A DNA stretch of 45,781 nucleotides from Caulobacterales bacterium (GCA_020638525.1 JACKIL010000017.1:1-45781); one strand, 5' to 3'. Positions 25,320 to 32,870 are shown, counted from the first letter of the stretch. A program made the numbers and translations. Notes: a model not told the origin generated them from the sequence alone.

Positions 25320-26221
25320 GCCTTTACACCGCCAGTCCGCTCGCGAATGAATTCGGCCGAAATGCCGATCGCCTCCTTCGCTTCCGGAAGCAGCGGATGG
25401 AAGAGCGGCCACACATGCGCGAGGCCTTTGCGCACTTCAAAGCGCGCCGGCACGCCCGAGACCTGCGCTTTCTCGATAAGGCGCACCGCGTCCGAATAAA
25501 GCAGCTCGGAATCGCTCGCGAAGACGAGCATGGGCGGAAGGCCGGTCAGATCCGCAAAGAGCGGTGAAACGCGCGGATCGCGGGCGCCGAGCCCTGCATA
25601 ATATTTATGCGCGCCGCCGAGAATCGTCTCGCGACTGAACATGGCGTCGCTTTTGGCGTTGGTCGTCATGCTCTGCCCGCCGCCGGTCAAATCCGTCCAC
25701 GGAGAATAGAGAAGCGCGCCAGCCGGCAGCGGTAGGCCCTTCTCCTTCAAGGCGACGAGCGTCGCAAGCGTCAGCCCGCCGCCTGCGGAATCCCCGCCAA
25801 TCACGAGCTTTTCAGGCTTCACGCCTTTCGCAAGCAGCCACTCATAGGCCGCAACCGCATCCTCGATCGCCGCGGGGCACGGATGCTCCGGCGCAAGGCG
25901 ATAGATCGGAACGAACACGTCCGCTTTCGCGGCGAGCGCAAGCGGCGCCGTCAAGGTGCGGTGCGTCCTCGGCGAACCGAACACATAGCCCCCGCCGTGG
26001 AGATAGAGCACAGTGCATTCGGCGCCGCTCTCCGGCCGGCGCCACTCGCCCCTGACGCCGCCTTCGTTCACCTCTTCATGCGACACGCCCTTCGGCAGCA
26101 GCGGGATCGAGTTCTTCTCGATCATCGCACGCAGCACAGGCGGATCGATAAGGTCGAGCCGCTTCGACTTCATCGAACGGCGCAGATACATGTTGACGAG
26201 CTTGGCGCGCAGGCTGGGCAT
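25316..26221 (-). CDS. Alpha/beta hydrolase, HSL-type esterase
   Basis: 301 residues. The hormone-sensitive-lipase hallmarks are present: the oxyanion motif HGGGYVFG (75-82), the nucleophile elbow GDSAGGG (Ser145), the acid Asp237 in FASDSELL and His269 in GLAHVW. By family it hydrolyses short-chain esters such as acetylated alcohols or sterols. No signal peptide is seen, so it is cytoplasmic or membrane-associated. The start ATG 26221 has GAAGGAGAG upstream. It is translationally coupled to the small membrane protein downstream. It lies 112 nt from the fumarylacetoacetase-family gene on the same strand; a shared pathway is possible but unproven. Confidence 0.93.
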   Translation of the reverse strand: MPSLRAKLVNMYLRRSMKSKRLDLIDPPVLRAMIEKNSIPLLPKGVSHEEVNEGGVRGEWRRPESGAECTVLYLHGGGYVFGSPRTHRTLTAPLALAAKADVFVPIYRLAPEHPCPAAIEDAVAAYEWLLAKGVKPEKLVIGGDSAGGGLTLATLVALKEKGLPLPAGALLYSPWTDLTGGGQSMTTNAKSDAMFSRETILGGAHKYYAGLGARDPRVSPLFADLTGLPPMLVFASDSELLYSDAVRLIEKAQVSGVPARFEVRKGLAHVWPLFHPLLPEAKEAIGISAEFIRERTGGVKA

Positions 26222-26333
26222 GCGGGGTTCTCTCCTTCAGCCGGAGGACCCTAACGGAACCCGGCGAAAGTCGGAACACCGCTTTACAGGCGACAGACCT
26301 TAATCTCCCGCCATAGGCGGAAAAAAGCGCCGC

Positions 26334-27344
26334 TCAGCGCTCGTAGCGAACCACCGTCTGCTCGATCCGGCCGAAGATCGAGTGGCCTTTCGCATCCAGC
26401 ATTTCGATTTCGACGCGGTCGCCGAATTTCATGAACGGGGTTTTCGGCGCGCCCGAATTGATCGTCTCGATCATGCGGATTTCGGCGATGCAGGAATAGC
26501 CCGCCCCACCCTCTTTCACCGGCTTGCCCGGCCCGCCGTCGAGCTTGTTGGAGACGGTGCCCGACCCGATGATGGAGCCCGCAGACAGGGGCCGCGTTTT
26601 TGCGGCGTGCGCGATGAGCTGGCCGAAGTCGAACGTCATGTCGACGCCGGCGTTCGCCCGCCCGAAATCCTCGCCGTTGAGACGAACGATGAGCGGCAGA
26701 TGTAGCTTGCCGCCATCCCACGCATCGCCGAGCGCATCGGGCGTCACCGCACACGGGCCGAACGCAGAAGAAGGTTTGGACTGGAAGAAGCCGAAGCCCT
26801 TCGCAAGTTCGGCAGGAATGAGGTTCCGCAGCGACACGTCATTGACGATCATCACGAGGCGGATGAACTGGCGCGCCTCTTCCGGGCTGACGCCCATCGG
26901 CACGTCGCCAGTGATGACGGCGATCTCGCCTTCCATGTCGATGCCCCATTCGTCGGAGCCCATTTTGATTTCGTCGCGCGGCCCGAGGAACGAGTCCGAG
27001 CCGCCCTGATACATCAGCGGATCGGTCCAGAAGGTCGCCGGCATTTCGGCGTTACGCGCTTTCCTGACGAGCTCGACATGGTTCACATAGGCCGAACCAT
27101 CCGCCCACTGATAGCTGCGCGGCAAGGGCGAGGCGCACAGGCGCTCGTGAAACCGCTCGACAGGCGCAGCGCCGACTTCAAGGCTCTGCGCGAGCTCGCG
27201 CAAATGCGGCTCAGCCTCGTCCCAATTGTCGAGCGCTGCCTGCAATGTCGGGGCGATGCGAGAGGCGTCCGTTGAGCGCGTCAGGTCGTTTGAGACGATG
27301 ACGAGTTTTCCGTCCCGGCCTTCTTTGAGCGATGCGAGTTTCAT
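26334..27344 (-). CDS. Fumarylacetoacetate hydrolase family protein
   Basis: 336 residues. The FAH fold is recognisable in the second half: metal ligands Glu138 and Glu140 in DMEGEIAVI, Asp169 in VNDVSLRN (a 29-residue spacing typical of the family), KPSSAFGPCAV, and IIGSGTVSNK near the end. Family members hydrolyse a C-C bond in beta-diketone or oxaloacetate-like substrates; fumarylacetoacetase itself ends the homogentisate pathway. A homogentisate-dioxygenase gene lies 1.2 kb upstream on the same strand, so this may be the fumarylacetoacetase of that pathway. The intervening genes and the absence of a maleylacetoacetate isomerase weaken the case. A weak GGGG ribosome site precedes ATG 27344. 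Confidence 0.88.
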   Translation of the reverse strand: MKLASLKEGRDGKLVIVSNDLTRSTDASRIAPTLQAALDNWDEAEPHLRELAQSLEVGAAPVERFHERLCASPLPRSYQWADGSAYVNHVELVRKARNAEMPATFWTDPLMYQGGSDSFLGPRDEIKMGSDEWGIDMEGEIAVITGDVPMGVSPEEARQFIRLVMIVNDVSLRNLIPAELAKGFGFFQSKPSSAFGPCAVTPDALGDAWDGGKLHLPLIVRLNGEDFGRANAGVDMTFDFGQLIAHAAKTRPLSAGSIIGSGTVSNKLDGGPGKPVKEGGAGYSCIAEIRMIETINSGAPKTPFMKFGDRVEIEMLDAKGHSIFGRIEQTVVRYER

Positions 27345-27397
27345 GAATCAGCCCCATTTCTTCAGCAATATTCGCCCCCGCATGTAACGGAAGGCGA

Positions 27398-27434
27398 GAC
27401 AAAAGCAAAGCCCGCCGGCGGCGCCGGCGGGCTT
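27398..27434 (-). terminator. Rho-independent terminator of the Tyr-rich exported protein gene
   Basis: A 12-bp perfect stem (27408-27419 with 27423-27434, AAGCCCGCCGGC with GCCGGCGGGCTT) has a 3-nt loop. On the minus strand it is followed by TTTGCTTTTG. It lies 34 nt after the stop of the gene at 27469-27822. Confidence 0.82.
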
Positions 27435-27468
27435 CATCCAGACTCAATCCGCCTTGCGGCGAACGGCG

Positions 27469-27822
27469 TTAGTGCATGCGAACGACAACCCTCGTCTCGC
27501 GCACTTCATAGTCGCGCCCACGGTCGTCGTAGCACCAATAGGAGTCGTAGCGCGCGCGGCGCCCGTCGTCCCAAGTGTAGCGAAACGCCCTGTAGCAATC
27601 ATAGCCGCCATAGTCGCGATAATAGACGTGTCTCCGGTGCGGCTTTTCATACGGGTACCAACGATCGGAGTGATAGCCGCGATAGGTGTAAGGCTCGCCG
27701 ACTTTCACTTTTACGCCGACATCGAGGTCGGCGCCGAGATTGACGCCAATCTGCGCATCTGCGGGCCCGCTCATCATCGCGCCAGCGGCGGCGATTGCTG
27801 CAATGCAAATCTTCAAGCTCAT
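27469..27822 (-). CDS. Small exported Tyr/Arg/Asp-rich protein
   Basis: 117 residues from ATG 27822. A signal peptide ends at SGPADA (about 24). The mature protein begins QIGVNLGADLDVGVKVKVGE and then becomes aromatic and charged (YRGYHSDRWYPYEK, HRRHVYYRDYGGYD, YWCYDDRGRDYE). No family is recognised; similar short, aromatic-rich exported proteins are common in alphaproteobacteria. Its own terminator follows, so it is probably monocistronic. The composition echoes the tail of the lipoprotein at 24541 although the two are not obviously homologous. Confidence 0.75.
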   Translation of the reverse strand: MSLKICIAAIAAAGAMMSGPADAQIGVNLGADLDVGVKVKVGEPYTYRGYHSDRWYPYEKPHRRHVYYRDYGGYDCYRAFRYTWDDGRRARYDSYWCYDDRGRDYEVRETRVVVRMH

Positions 27823-27949
27823 GTCTTGCGCCTCCGTTCCTGCATACCCCTCCCAACACGGAAAGAGGCGGATGGTTCGGGGCGCGCGGGGCTTAGAAAA
27901 GCGAGCAACCCCTACGCCTTGGCGCAACATGACCAGAGATTAACACATG

Positions 27950-28432
27950 CTATTCAGCGGGCGCGACGACGCGCCAGAGCCTGCACAAGAGAAGCGTCGT
28001 CTCCTTTCTTCTGAAAACCGTCAGTACAAGTATCGCCGCGGCGAGATTGATGCACGCCGCGATGAAGAGCCCGCCGCCGTCATTGTTCGGATCCGTGCCA
28101 AGCGGCGTGAAAAGATGAAAGCTGACGGCGCCCGTCATCACCGCAAGGCCGATGAGCGCGCCAAGCGCCTGCAGATGGCCAAGGCGCGGCAGCATGCCAA
28201 TGATTAGCAGAGCCGACGCGGCAAGCTCTGCCCCGCCGATCACATACTGGCTGAAAAGCCCCGTCTGGGCGAAGAGGCCGGGCGCGCCCAGCGAGCCCGC
28301 CCAGGCGTCGAGCCGCCCGAAGATTTCCTGCGTCTTCGGATGGTTGGTGAACTTGTATCTCAGGCTGTCGAGGAAAATGACGGCCATGAACAAGGAAAGC
28401 GCGTTTGGCGCGAGTTTGCGCAAGAGCTGCAT
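27950..28432 (-). CDS. DoxX-like membrane protein
   Basis: 160 residues from ATG 28432. Four hydrophobic segments with the DoxX-family layout: FLDSLRYKFTNHPKTQEIF after helix 1, QYVIGGAELAASALLIIGM for helix 2, ALGALIGLAVMTGAVSFHLF for helix 3 (in part), and FIAACINLAAAILVLTVF for helix 4. DoxX/DUF417-type proteins are small inner-membrane proteins linked to quinone or redox functions, mostly uncharacterised. The DPNNDGGGLF loop between helices 3 and 4 is family-like. It lies 129 nt downstream of the homogentisate dioxygenase gene on the same strand and could be co-transcribed. Confidence 0.78.
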   Translation of the reverse strand: MQLLRKLAPNALSLFMAVIFLDSLRYKFTNHPKTQEIFGRLDAWAGSLGAPGLFAQTGLFSQYVIGGAELAASALLIIGMLPRLGHLQALGALIGLAVMTGAVSFHLFTPLGTDPNNDGGGLFIAACINLAAAILVLTVFRRKETTLLLCRLWRVVAPAE

Positions 28433-28561
28433 GAGGTTCTCTCCCTTCGCAGCGCCTCCCGCGCTGCATCGAGCGGCCTCTAGCATTCTCCTCCCGCGCG
28501 CGCCGAACCACAAGGCGCGCACGGGCGATCACGAAGCGGCTAGATGCGCCGCGACCGGGCC

Positions 28562-29695
28562 TCACGCCTTGGGCTTCCAGGTGTCGACATAGCCGGCGAA
28601 CTCCACCGCCGAGGCGCCCTCGCCCACGTCCAGCGGATCGCGCGTGTCGATCATGACGGCGTATTCGTCCGTCGCCGGTTTCGACTGGGTGAGCATGTTT
28701 TTGAGGGCCTTCGGGTGCGGGCCATGCGTGAAGCCCGACGGGTGGAAGGTCATCATGCCGGCGTCGATATTGTCCCGGCTGAAGAAGTCGCCCGCGTGAT
28801 AGAAGAGCACTTCATCATAGTCGTCATTATTGTGGAAGAACGGCACTTTCAGCGCGCCGGGATCGGACTCGAAGGGGCGCGGCGCGAAAGTGCAGACGAC
28901 GAAACGGTCCGACAGGAACGTCGTGTGCGCTGACGGCGGCACGTGATAGCGATGGCTCATCAGCGGGCGGATGTGGCGCACATTGAGGCGCACTGGCATC
29001 AGCTCGCCATGCCAGCCGACGACGTCGAGCGGATTGTACGGGTACGTCGCAACGGAGACTTCGCCGCGCCGTTTGATTTCGACGCGCGTTTCGCGGTCAT
29101 CGGCCTGATGCGCGCGGAAGGCGTCGTCGATCGCCGGCGCATCGAAGAGCGCCGGATCGAATATCGCGTGATTGCCGAGAATGCCTTTGTCCGGCAGCGT
29201 GTAGTGCGTGTTCGTCGCTTCAACCATCAAGATGTTCGCCGTGTCTTTCGGCGAAAGGCGCCACATCGTGCCGCGCGGCAGGACGATGTAATCGCCCGGC
29301 TCGAAGGCGAGATGACCGAAATCGCAGAAGAGATCGCCCTCGCCCGAATGAATGAACAGAAGCTGGTCGCCATCGGCGTTGCGCGCTAGCGCGGGCATCG
29401 GCTTGTCGAGCTTCCAGAAGCGGATGTCGCACGCATTGTTGTGGAGCACGCTGCGCGAGGCCCACGGGCTCGGCGAGCCCTCATTGAGCGCCGCGAGGTT
29501 GAACGCGCGCGGGCGCAAGGGCCCTTCGAAATTCGACCAGCCCGTCGGCGGACGCTTGTGATGGAGAAAAGCGGCGGGCCCGAAAAAGCCCTCCTTCGAC
29601 ATCTCCCGCTCATAAGTGCCGTCGGGCATGTCGGCATGGGCCTGACGCGAGGCGTCACCCTCGACTTTGGAAAGGCTGATCCATTTGCGCGCCAT
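28562..29695 (-). CDS. hmgA: Homogentisate 1,2-dioxygenase-like protein
   Basis: 377 residues from ATG 29695, with CGGAGGAA upstream. The pattern is that of homogentisate dioxygenase, a cupin that opens the ring of homogentisate to maleylacetoacetate in tyrosine and phenylalanine breakdown. Recognised segments are FHNNDDYDEVLFYHAG (candidate iron ligands His288 and Glu295) and FHPSGFTHGPHP with the third His. Also seen are GDQLLFIHSGEGDL, FEPGDYIVLPRGTMWRL and DVVGWHGELMPVRLNV. It is shorter than the classical enzyme (~430-445), so it is a divergent short branch and the substrate should be treated with some caution. A palindrome sits 31 nt upstream of the start. It is divergent from trxB. A fumarylacetoacetase-family gene lies 1.2 kb downstream. 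Confidence 0.82.
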   Translation of the reverse strand: MARKWISLSKVEGDASRQAHADMPDGTYEREMSKEGFFGPAAFLHHKRPPTGWSNFEGPLRPRAFNLAALNEGSPSPWASRSVLHNNACDIRFWKLDKPMPALARNADGDQLLFIHSGEGDLFCDFGHLAFEPGDYIVLPRGTMWRLSPKDTANILMVEATNTHYTLPDKGILGNHAIFDPALFDAPAIDDAFRAHQADDRETRVEIKRRGEVSVATYPYNPLDVVGWHGELMPVRLNVRHIRPLMSHRYHVPPSAHTTFLSDRFVVCTFAPRPFESDPGALKVPFFHNNDDYDEVLFYHAGDFFSRDNIDAGMMTFHPSGFTHGPHPKALKNMLTQSKPATDEYAVMIDTRDPLDVGEGASAVEFAGYVDTWKPKA

Positions 29696-29725
29696 TTGGG
29701 GTTCCTCCGTTATCGGGATCAATTA

Positions 29726-29739
29726 GTAACATTTGTTAC
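29726..29739. promoter_or_regulatory. Candidate operator upstream of hmgA
   Basis: A perfect palindrome GTAACATTTGTTAC (6-bp arms, 2-nt centre), extended by one further matching pair to about 18 nt. It lies 31 nt upstream of the hmgA ATG, where a repressor would block the promoter. The shape suits a MarR- or TetR-type dimer. No regulator gene lies in the window nearby. Confidence 0.6.
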
Positions 29740-29879
29740 CATTTCGGCGGGGCGATGGCAAGCGCCGCCTTGCCCCTCTCGCCCAAGCTTTGGTAACGCC
29801 TGCGGGAGCCACAGGGGCCGCCTGCTTGCGGCGTGCAGGCCCCGCCCCCACATCGCCGCTGCTACTGAAAGGAAGCCCC

Positions 29880-30821
29880 ATGAAAACCCGCGTGCTTATT
29901 CTCGGATCAGGTCCGGCGGGCCTTACCGCTGCGATCTATACGGCGCGCGCGGGGCTGAAGCCTGTCGTCGTCCACGGCCTCCAGCCGGGCGGGCAGATGA
30001 CCATCACGACGGATGTGGAAAACTATCCGGGCTTTCCCGACGTCATTCAGGGCCCGTGGCTGATGGAGCAGATGCAGAAGCAGGCCGAGCATGTGGGCGC
30101 GGAATTCGTCAGCGACCTCATCGTCGACGTCGACCTCTCCTCGCGCCCCATCAAGCTCAAGGGCGATGGCGGCGAGATTTACGAGACAGACGCGCTCATC
30201 ATCTCGACAGGCGCGCAGGCGAAGTGGCTTGGCCTGCCCTCCGAAGAAAAGTTCCAGGGCTTCGGCGTATCAGCCTGCGCGACCTGCGACGGCTTTTTCT
30301 ATCGCGGCAAGGACGTGATCGTCGTCGGCGGCGGGAATACGGCCGTCGAGGAAGCGCTCTATCTTTCGCATCTTGCAAAGTCGGTGACGGTCGTGCACCG
30401 GCGCGATCATTTCCGTGCGGAGAAAATCCTGCAGGACCGCCTCGCCGCGCGGGACAATGTGAAAGTCATCTGGGATCACGCGGTCGATGAAATTCTGGGT
30501 GCGGAAGATCCGATGGGCGTCACCGGCGCGCGCCTCAAAAACGTGAAGACGGGCGAGACGCAGGACGTTTCCGCAGACGGCGTCTTCATCGCCATCGGCC
30601 ACAAGCCGGCGACGGAGCTTTTCGAAGGCAAGCTGAAGATGAAGCAGCACGGCTACATCGTCACCGCGCCGGATTCGACCGCGACCGATATTGAAGGCGT
30701 CTTCGCCGCGGGCGACGTCACCGACGACGTCTACCGCCAGGCCGTCACCGCCGCCGGCATGGGCTGCATGGCCGCGCTCGAGGCGGAGCGTTATCTTTCA
30801 GGGCGCGAACTCGGCGCCTAA
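29880..30821 (+). CDS. trxB: Thioredoxin reductase
   Basis: 313 residues from ATG 29880, with AAAGGAAG upstream; an earlier in-frame start would run through the hmgA operator region. The FAD-binding GSGPAG is at 9-14, GGQMTITTDVENYPGF at 38-52, the redox-active CATC at 133-136, and the NADPH-binding GGGNTAVEEALYL at 150-162. A C-terminal GVFAAGDVTD FAD motif completes the family pattern. It passes electrons from NADPH to thioredoxin in the cytoplasm. The msrA gene follows after 15 nt in the same direction, so the two likely form an operon in which TrxB feeds thioredoxin, the reductant of MsrA. Confidence 0.96.
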   Translation: MKTRVLILGSGPAGLTAAIYTARAGLKPVVVHGLQPGGQMTITTDVENYPGFPDVIQGPWLMEQMQKQAEHVGAEFVSDLIVDVDLSSRPIKLKGDGGEIYETDALIISTGAQAKWLGLPSEEKFQGFGVSACATCDGFFYRGKDVIVVGGGNTAVEEALYLSHLAKSVTVVHRRDHFRAEKILQDRLAARDNVKVIWDHAVDEILGAEDPMGVTGARLKNVKTGETQDVSADGVFIAIGHKPATELFEGKLKMKQHGYIVTAPDSTATDIEGVFAAGDVTDDVYRQAVTAAGMGCMAALEAERYLSGRELGA

Positions 30822-30836
30822 CTAAAGGAGACGTCC

Positions 30837-31343
30837 ATGACTGCTGCGCAAACCGCGATCCTCGCCGGCGGCTGTTTCTGGGGCATGGAAGATCTCTTCC
30901 GGAAACTGCCGGGCGTCACCGACACCGAGGTTGGCTATACGGGCGGCGCGCTGGGCGATCCGACCTATAAGGACGTGAAGACCGGCAAGACGGGCCACGC
31001 GGAAGCGATCCGCATCTCCTACGATCCGTCAAAGACCAGCTATCGCGCGCTTCTCGAATTCTTCTTCCAGATCCACGATTCGACGACGCTCGGCCGGCAA
31101 GGCAACGATGTCGGCTCGCAATACCGCTCGGCGATCTTTTACCTCGACCCCGAGCAGGAAAAGACCGCGCATGACGTTATCGCCGACTTCCAGAAGGCGG
31201 GCGTCCTGCCCGGCGAGATCGTGACGGAAGTCGTTCCGGCAGCGCCCTTCCACCGCGCGGAAGATTTCCATCAGGATTATCTGGTGACCTATCCGGAAGG
31301 ATACACCTGCCACTTCATCCGGCCGGAATGGAAGTTGAAATAG
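30837..31343 (+). CDS. msrA: Peptide methionine-S-sulfoxide reductase
   Basis: 168 residues. The catalytic motif GGCFWGMED has the nucleophilic Cys at 13, followed by GYTGG and DPTYKDVKTGKTGHAEAI. The middle has FFQIHDSTTLGRQGNDVGSQ, the family signature, and Glu/Tyr residues of the active site. A second Cys in GYTCHF near the C-terminus is a candidate for the resolving residue. It reduces methionine sulfoxide in oxidised proteins, using thioredoxin. AAAGGAG lies 6 nt before ATG 30837. It is directly downstream of trxB, which fits the reductant supply. Confidence 0.96.
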   Translation: MTAAQTAILAGGCFWGMEDLFRKLPGVTDTEVGYTGGALGDPTYKDVKTGKTGHAEAIRISYDPSKTSYRALLEFFFQIHDSTTLGRQGNDVGSQYRSAIFYLDPEQEKTAHDVIADFQKAGVLPGEIVTEVVPAAPFHRAEDFHQDYLVTYPEGYTCHFIRPEWKLK

Positions 31344-31548
31344 CGCGCGCCGTTCGCTCCCCGCGCAGTTGCATCCCAATAGGTTGATCACCCGCAACGC
31401 CAGCAGATATGCCGGGTGCGGACGGTTGTGCGGAAAGTTATCCCACAGTTTATCCTACACCTCTCGTGCTGACTTATAATGGCGGCTTCGCTTGTCGTGC
31501 GGAGTTGTCAGTGGCGTGCGCGTTGAGAGTCAGCAGTGAACCCTCGTC

Positions 31549-31645
31549 CAATGGGGCCCCAGCCCCATTGAACCCCGTCCCTTTTCAAGGGAGGGGATTG
31601 CTCTGTGAATCTTGCATACGTCATCCCTCCCTTGAAAAGGGAGGG
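31549..31645. repeat. Palindromic repeat cluster (REP-like)
   Basis: The block opens with CAATGGGG-6 nt-CCCCATTG (31549-31570). A 17-bp inverted repeat then pairs CCCTTTTCAAGGGAGGG (31579-31595) with its complement at 31625-31641; the second arm is itself the palindrome CCCTCCCTTGAAAAGGGAGG. The block is non-coding and likely a copy of a dispersed element. It lies in the 518-nt msrA-nusG gap (31344-31861), which holds no recognised gene. Confidence 0.7.
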
Positions 31646-31726
31646 CTTGAGGCCCCGAAGTCGCGAAGCGAATTCGGCTGGCCGAAAGGGAGGGTTCCAC
31701 ACGGCGCCTCAACGCGCTCAGAATCC

Positions 31727-31742
31727 CGAAAGGCGCCTTTCG
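31727..31742. repeat. 16-bp palindrome left of parS
   Basis: CGAAAGGCGCCTTTCG is a perfect 16-bp palindrome 42 nt left of parS. A similar one lies at 31818-31833. The shared core is AAAGGCGCCTTT. Confidence 0.6.
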
Positions 31743-31784
31743 CCGCGCAACCCGTTGATTTTCAACGCGCGGAAGCGAGCGCCA

Positions 31785-31800
31785 TGTTTCACGTGAAACA
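31785..31800. promoter_or_regulatory. parS centromere-like site (ParB binding)
   Basis: TGTTTCACGTGAAACA is a perfect 16-bp palindrome and fits the bacterial chromosomal parS consensus TGTTNCACGTGAAACA. The flanks extend the symmetry: GCGCCA on the left and TGGCGC, after one T, on the right. ParB should load here, spread and recruit SMC. Chromosomal parS sites normally cluster near the replication origin, so this window is probably origin-proximal. No parA or parB gene is in the window. Confidence 0.9.
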
Positions 31801-31817
31801 TTGGCGCGCACAAACGG

Positions 31818-31833
31818 GAAAAGGCGCCTTTTC
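31818..31833. repeat. 16-bp palindrome right of parS, near the nusG 3' end
   Basis: GAAAAGGCGCCTTTTC is a perfect palindrome 18 nt right of parS and 29 nt beyond the nusG stop. With a loop of four (GCGC) it could act as a terminator on the minus strand, followed by CCCGTTTG. The arms resemble 31727-31742. Confidence 0.5.
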
Positions 31834-31861
31834 GCGCCAGACCCCGCATGAATGCTGGCGC

Positions 31862-32395
31862 TTAGGAGGCTTTTTCGACCTGGCTGAACTCGAGTTCGAC
31901 CGGCGTCGCGCGGCCGAAGATCGAGACCGCGACTTTGACGCGCGCCGTATCCTCGTCGACATCTTCGACGACGCCCGAGAAGGAAGCGAACGGGCCGTCG
32001 GTGACGCGCACGTTCTCGCCGATCTCGAAGGTGATGGTCGGGCGCGGACGCTCCGCCGTTTCGGAGACGACGCCGCGAATGCGGTCGACTTCCTTTTGCG
32101 GCACCGGCATCGGCTTCTTGCCCGAGCCGAGGAAGCCCGTGACTTTCGGCGTGTCCTTGATGAGGTGATAGGTCTGGTCGTTCAGCACCATCTTCACCAG
32201 CACATAGCCGGGGAAGAATCGGCGCTCGGAATGGATCTTCCGTCCACGGCGCACTTCGGTGACGTCCTCGGTCGGCACGAAGACTTCCTCGAACATGTTT
32301 TCGAGGCCCTTCTCTTTCGCCGAGAGCTTGATCGACTCAGCGACCTTCTTCTCGAAGTTCGAGTAGGCGTGGACGATATACCATTTGGCTTCCAT
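31862..32395 (-). CDS. nusG: Transcription termination/antitermination protein NusG
   Basis: 177 residues, the normal NusG length. The N-terminal NGN domain begins KWYIVHAYSNFEKKVAESI and includes RRFFPGYVLVKMVLNDQTYH. The C-terminal KOW domain has VRVTDGPFASFSGVVEDVDE and the closing VELEFSQVEK. NusG binds RNA polymerase and couples transcription with translation and Rho termination. It follows secE by 45 nt on the minus strand. Unusually, rplK does not follow: the downstream region is a 518-nt non-coding, repeat-rich gap containing parS. Confidence 0.98.
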   Translation of the reverse strand: MEAKWYIVHAYSNFEKKVAESIKLSAKEKGLENMFEEVFVPTEDVTEVRRGRKIHSERRFFPGYVLVKMVLNDQTYHLIKDTPKVTGFLGSGKKPMPVPQKEVDRIRGVVSETAERPRPTITFEIGENVRVTDGPFASFSGVVEDVDEDTARVKVAVSIFGRATPVELEFSQVEKAS

Positions 32396-32440
32396 GACCG
32401 GATTCCGTCGTCTGAAGTGAAAGGGCGGGCGGAACGCGCG

Positions 32441-32701
32441 CTAGAATTTGAGGATCGTCGTCACCGCGAGGCGAAGCCCCATGTCGACGACGAGGAAGAA
32501 GGCCGACATGATCGTCACCATGATGAGCACCATGATGGTCGAAATCATCGTCTCGTTACGCGTCGTCCACGTCACCTTGCGGCCTTCGGCCATGACCTGA
32601 CGGACGAAATCCGCCGGGCTGGTGCGCTTTTTCTTCTTCTGTACTTCCTCAGCTGCGCCTTCGATGATCTTGGCGGAGCCGGGTTTTTTCTCTTTAGCCA
32701 T
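32441..32701 (-). CDS. secE: Preprotein translocase subunit SecE
   Basis: 86 residues. A charged N-terminal stretch (AKEKKPGSAKIIEGAAEEVQ) leads to the conserved amphipathic segment FVRQVMAEGRKVTWTTRNET, then one transmembrane helix (STIMVLIMVTIMSAFFLVV) and the tail DMGLRLAVTTILKF. This is the single-helix SecE form that joins SecYG as the core of the translocase. Upstream on the minus strand a TTGACG (32818-32813) and a TATACC (32798-32793) suggest a promoter, but the spacing is only 14 nt. nusG follows in the same transcript. tRNA-Trp, normally codirectional and just upstream, is here on the opposite strand. Confidence 0.96.
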   Translation of the reverse strand: MAKEKKPGSAKIIEGAAEEVQKKKKRTSPADFVRQVMAEGRKVTWTTRNETMISTIMVLIMVTIMSAFFLVVDMGLRLAVTTILKF

Positions 32702-32842
32702 ATGGCTCGTTCCTCACCATTCCGGACAAAGGCTTCTCGCGCGCCCACTTGGCCGCTGTTAACCCTTCGTACTGTTCGGAAGATGGGGCCTAGGTATACT
32801 TTTTCCAGCCGCCGTCAAGCGGCTAGTGACATTGTTCCCCTA

Positions 32843-32870
32843 TTGATGTCCGCGGAAAGCCGCCTTATGG
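32843..32870 (+). promoter_or_regulatory. Candidate promoter of tRNA-Trp
   Basis: TTGATG (32843-32848) and TTATGG (32865-32870) are 16 nt apart, and the mature tRNA begins 15 nt further on. Only moderate similarity to consensus. Confidence 0.4.

Noticed and set aside
31441..31470. DnaA-box-like TTATCCCACA and TTATCCTACA near parS
   Set aside because: Both differ from TTATNCACA by an insertion or substitution, there is no AT-rich unwinding region, and no dnaA gene is visible.
32793..32818. A secE promoter (TTGACG with TATACC)
   Set aside because: The spacing is 14 nt, too short for a normal sigma-70 promoter; noted within the secE entry only.
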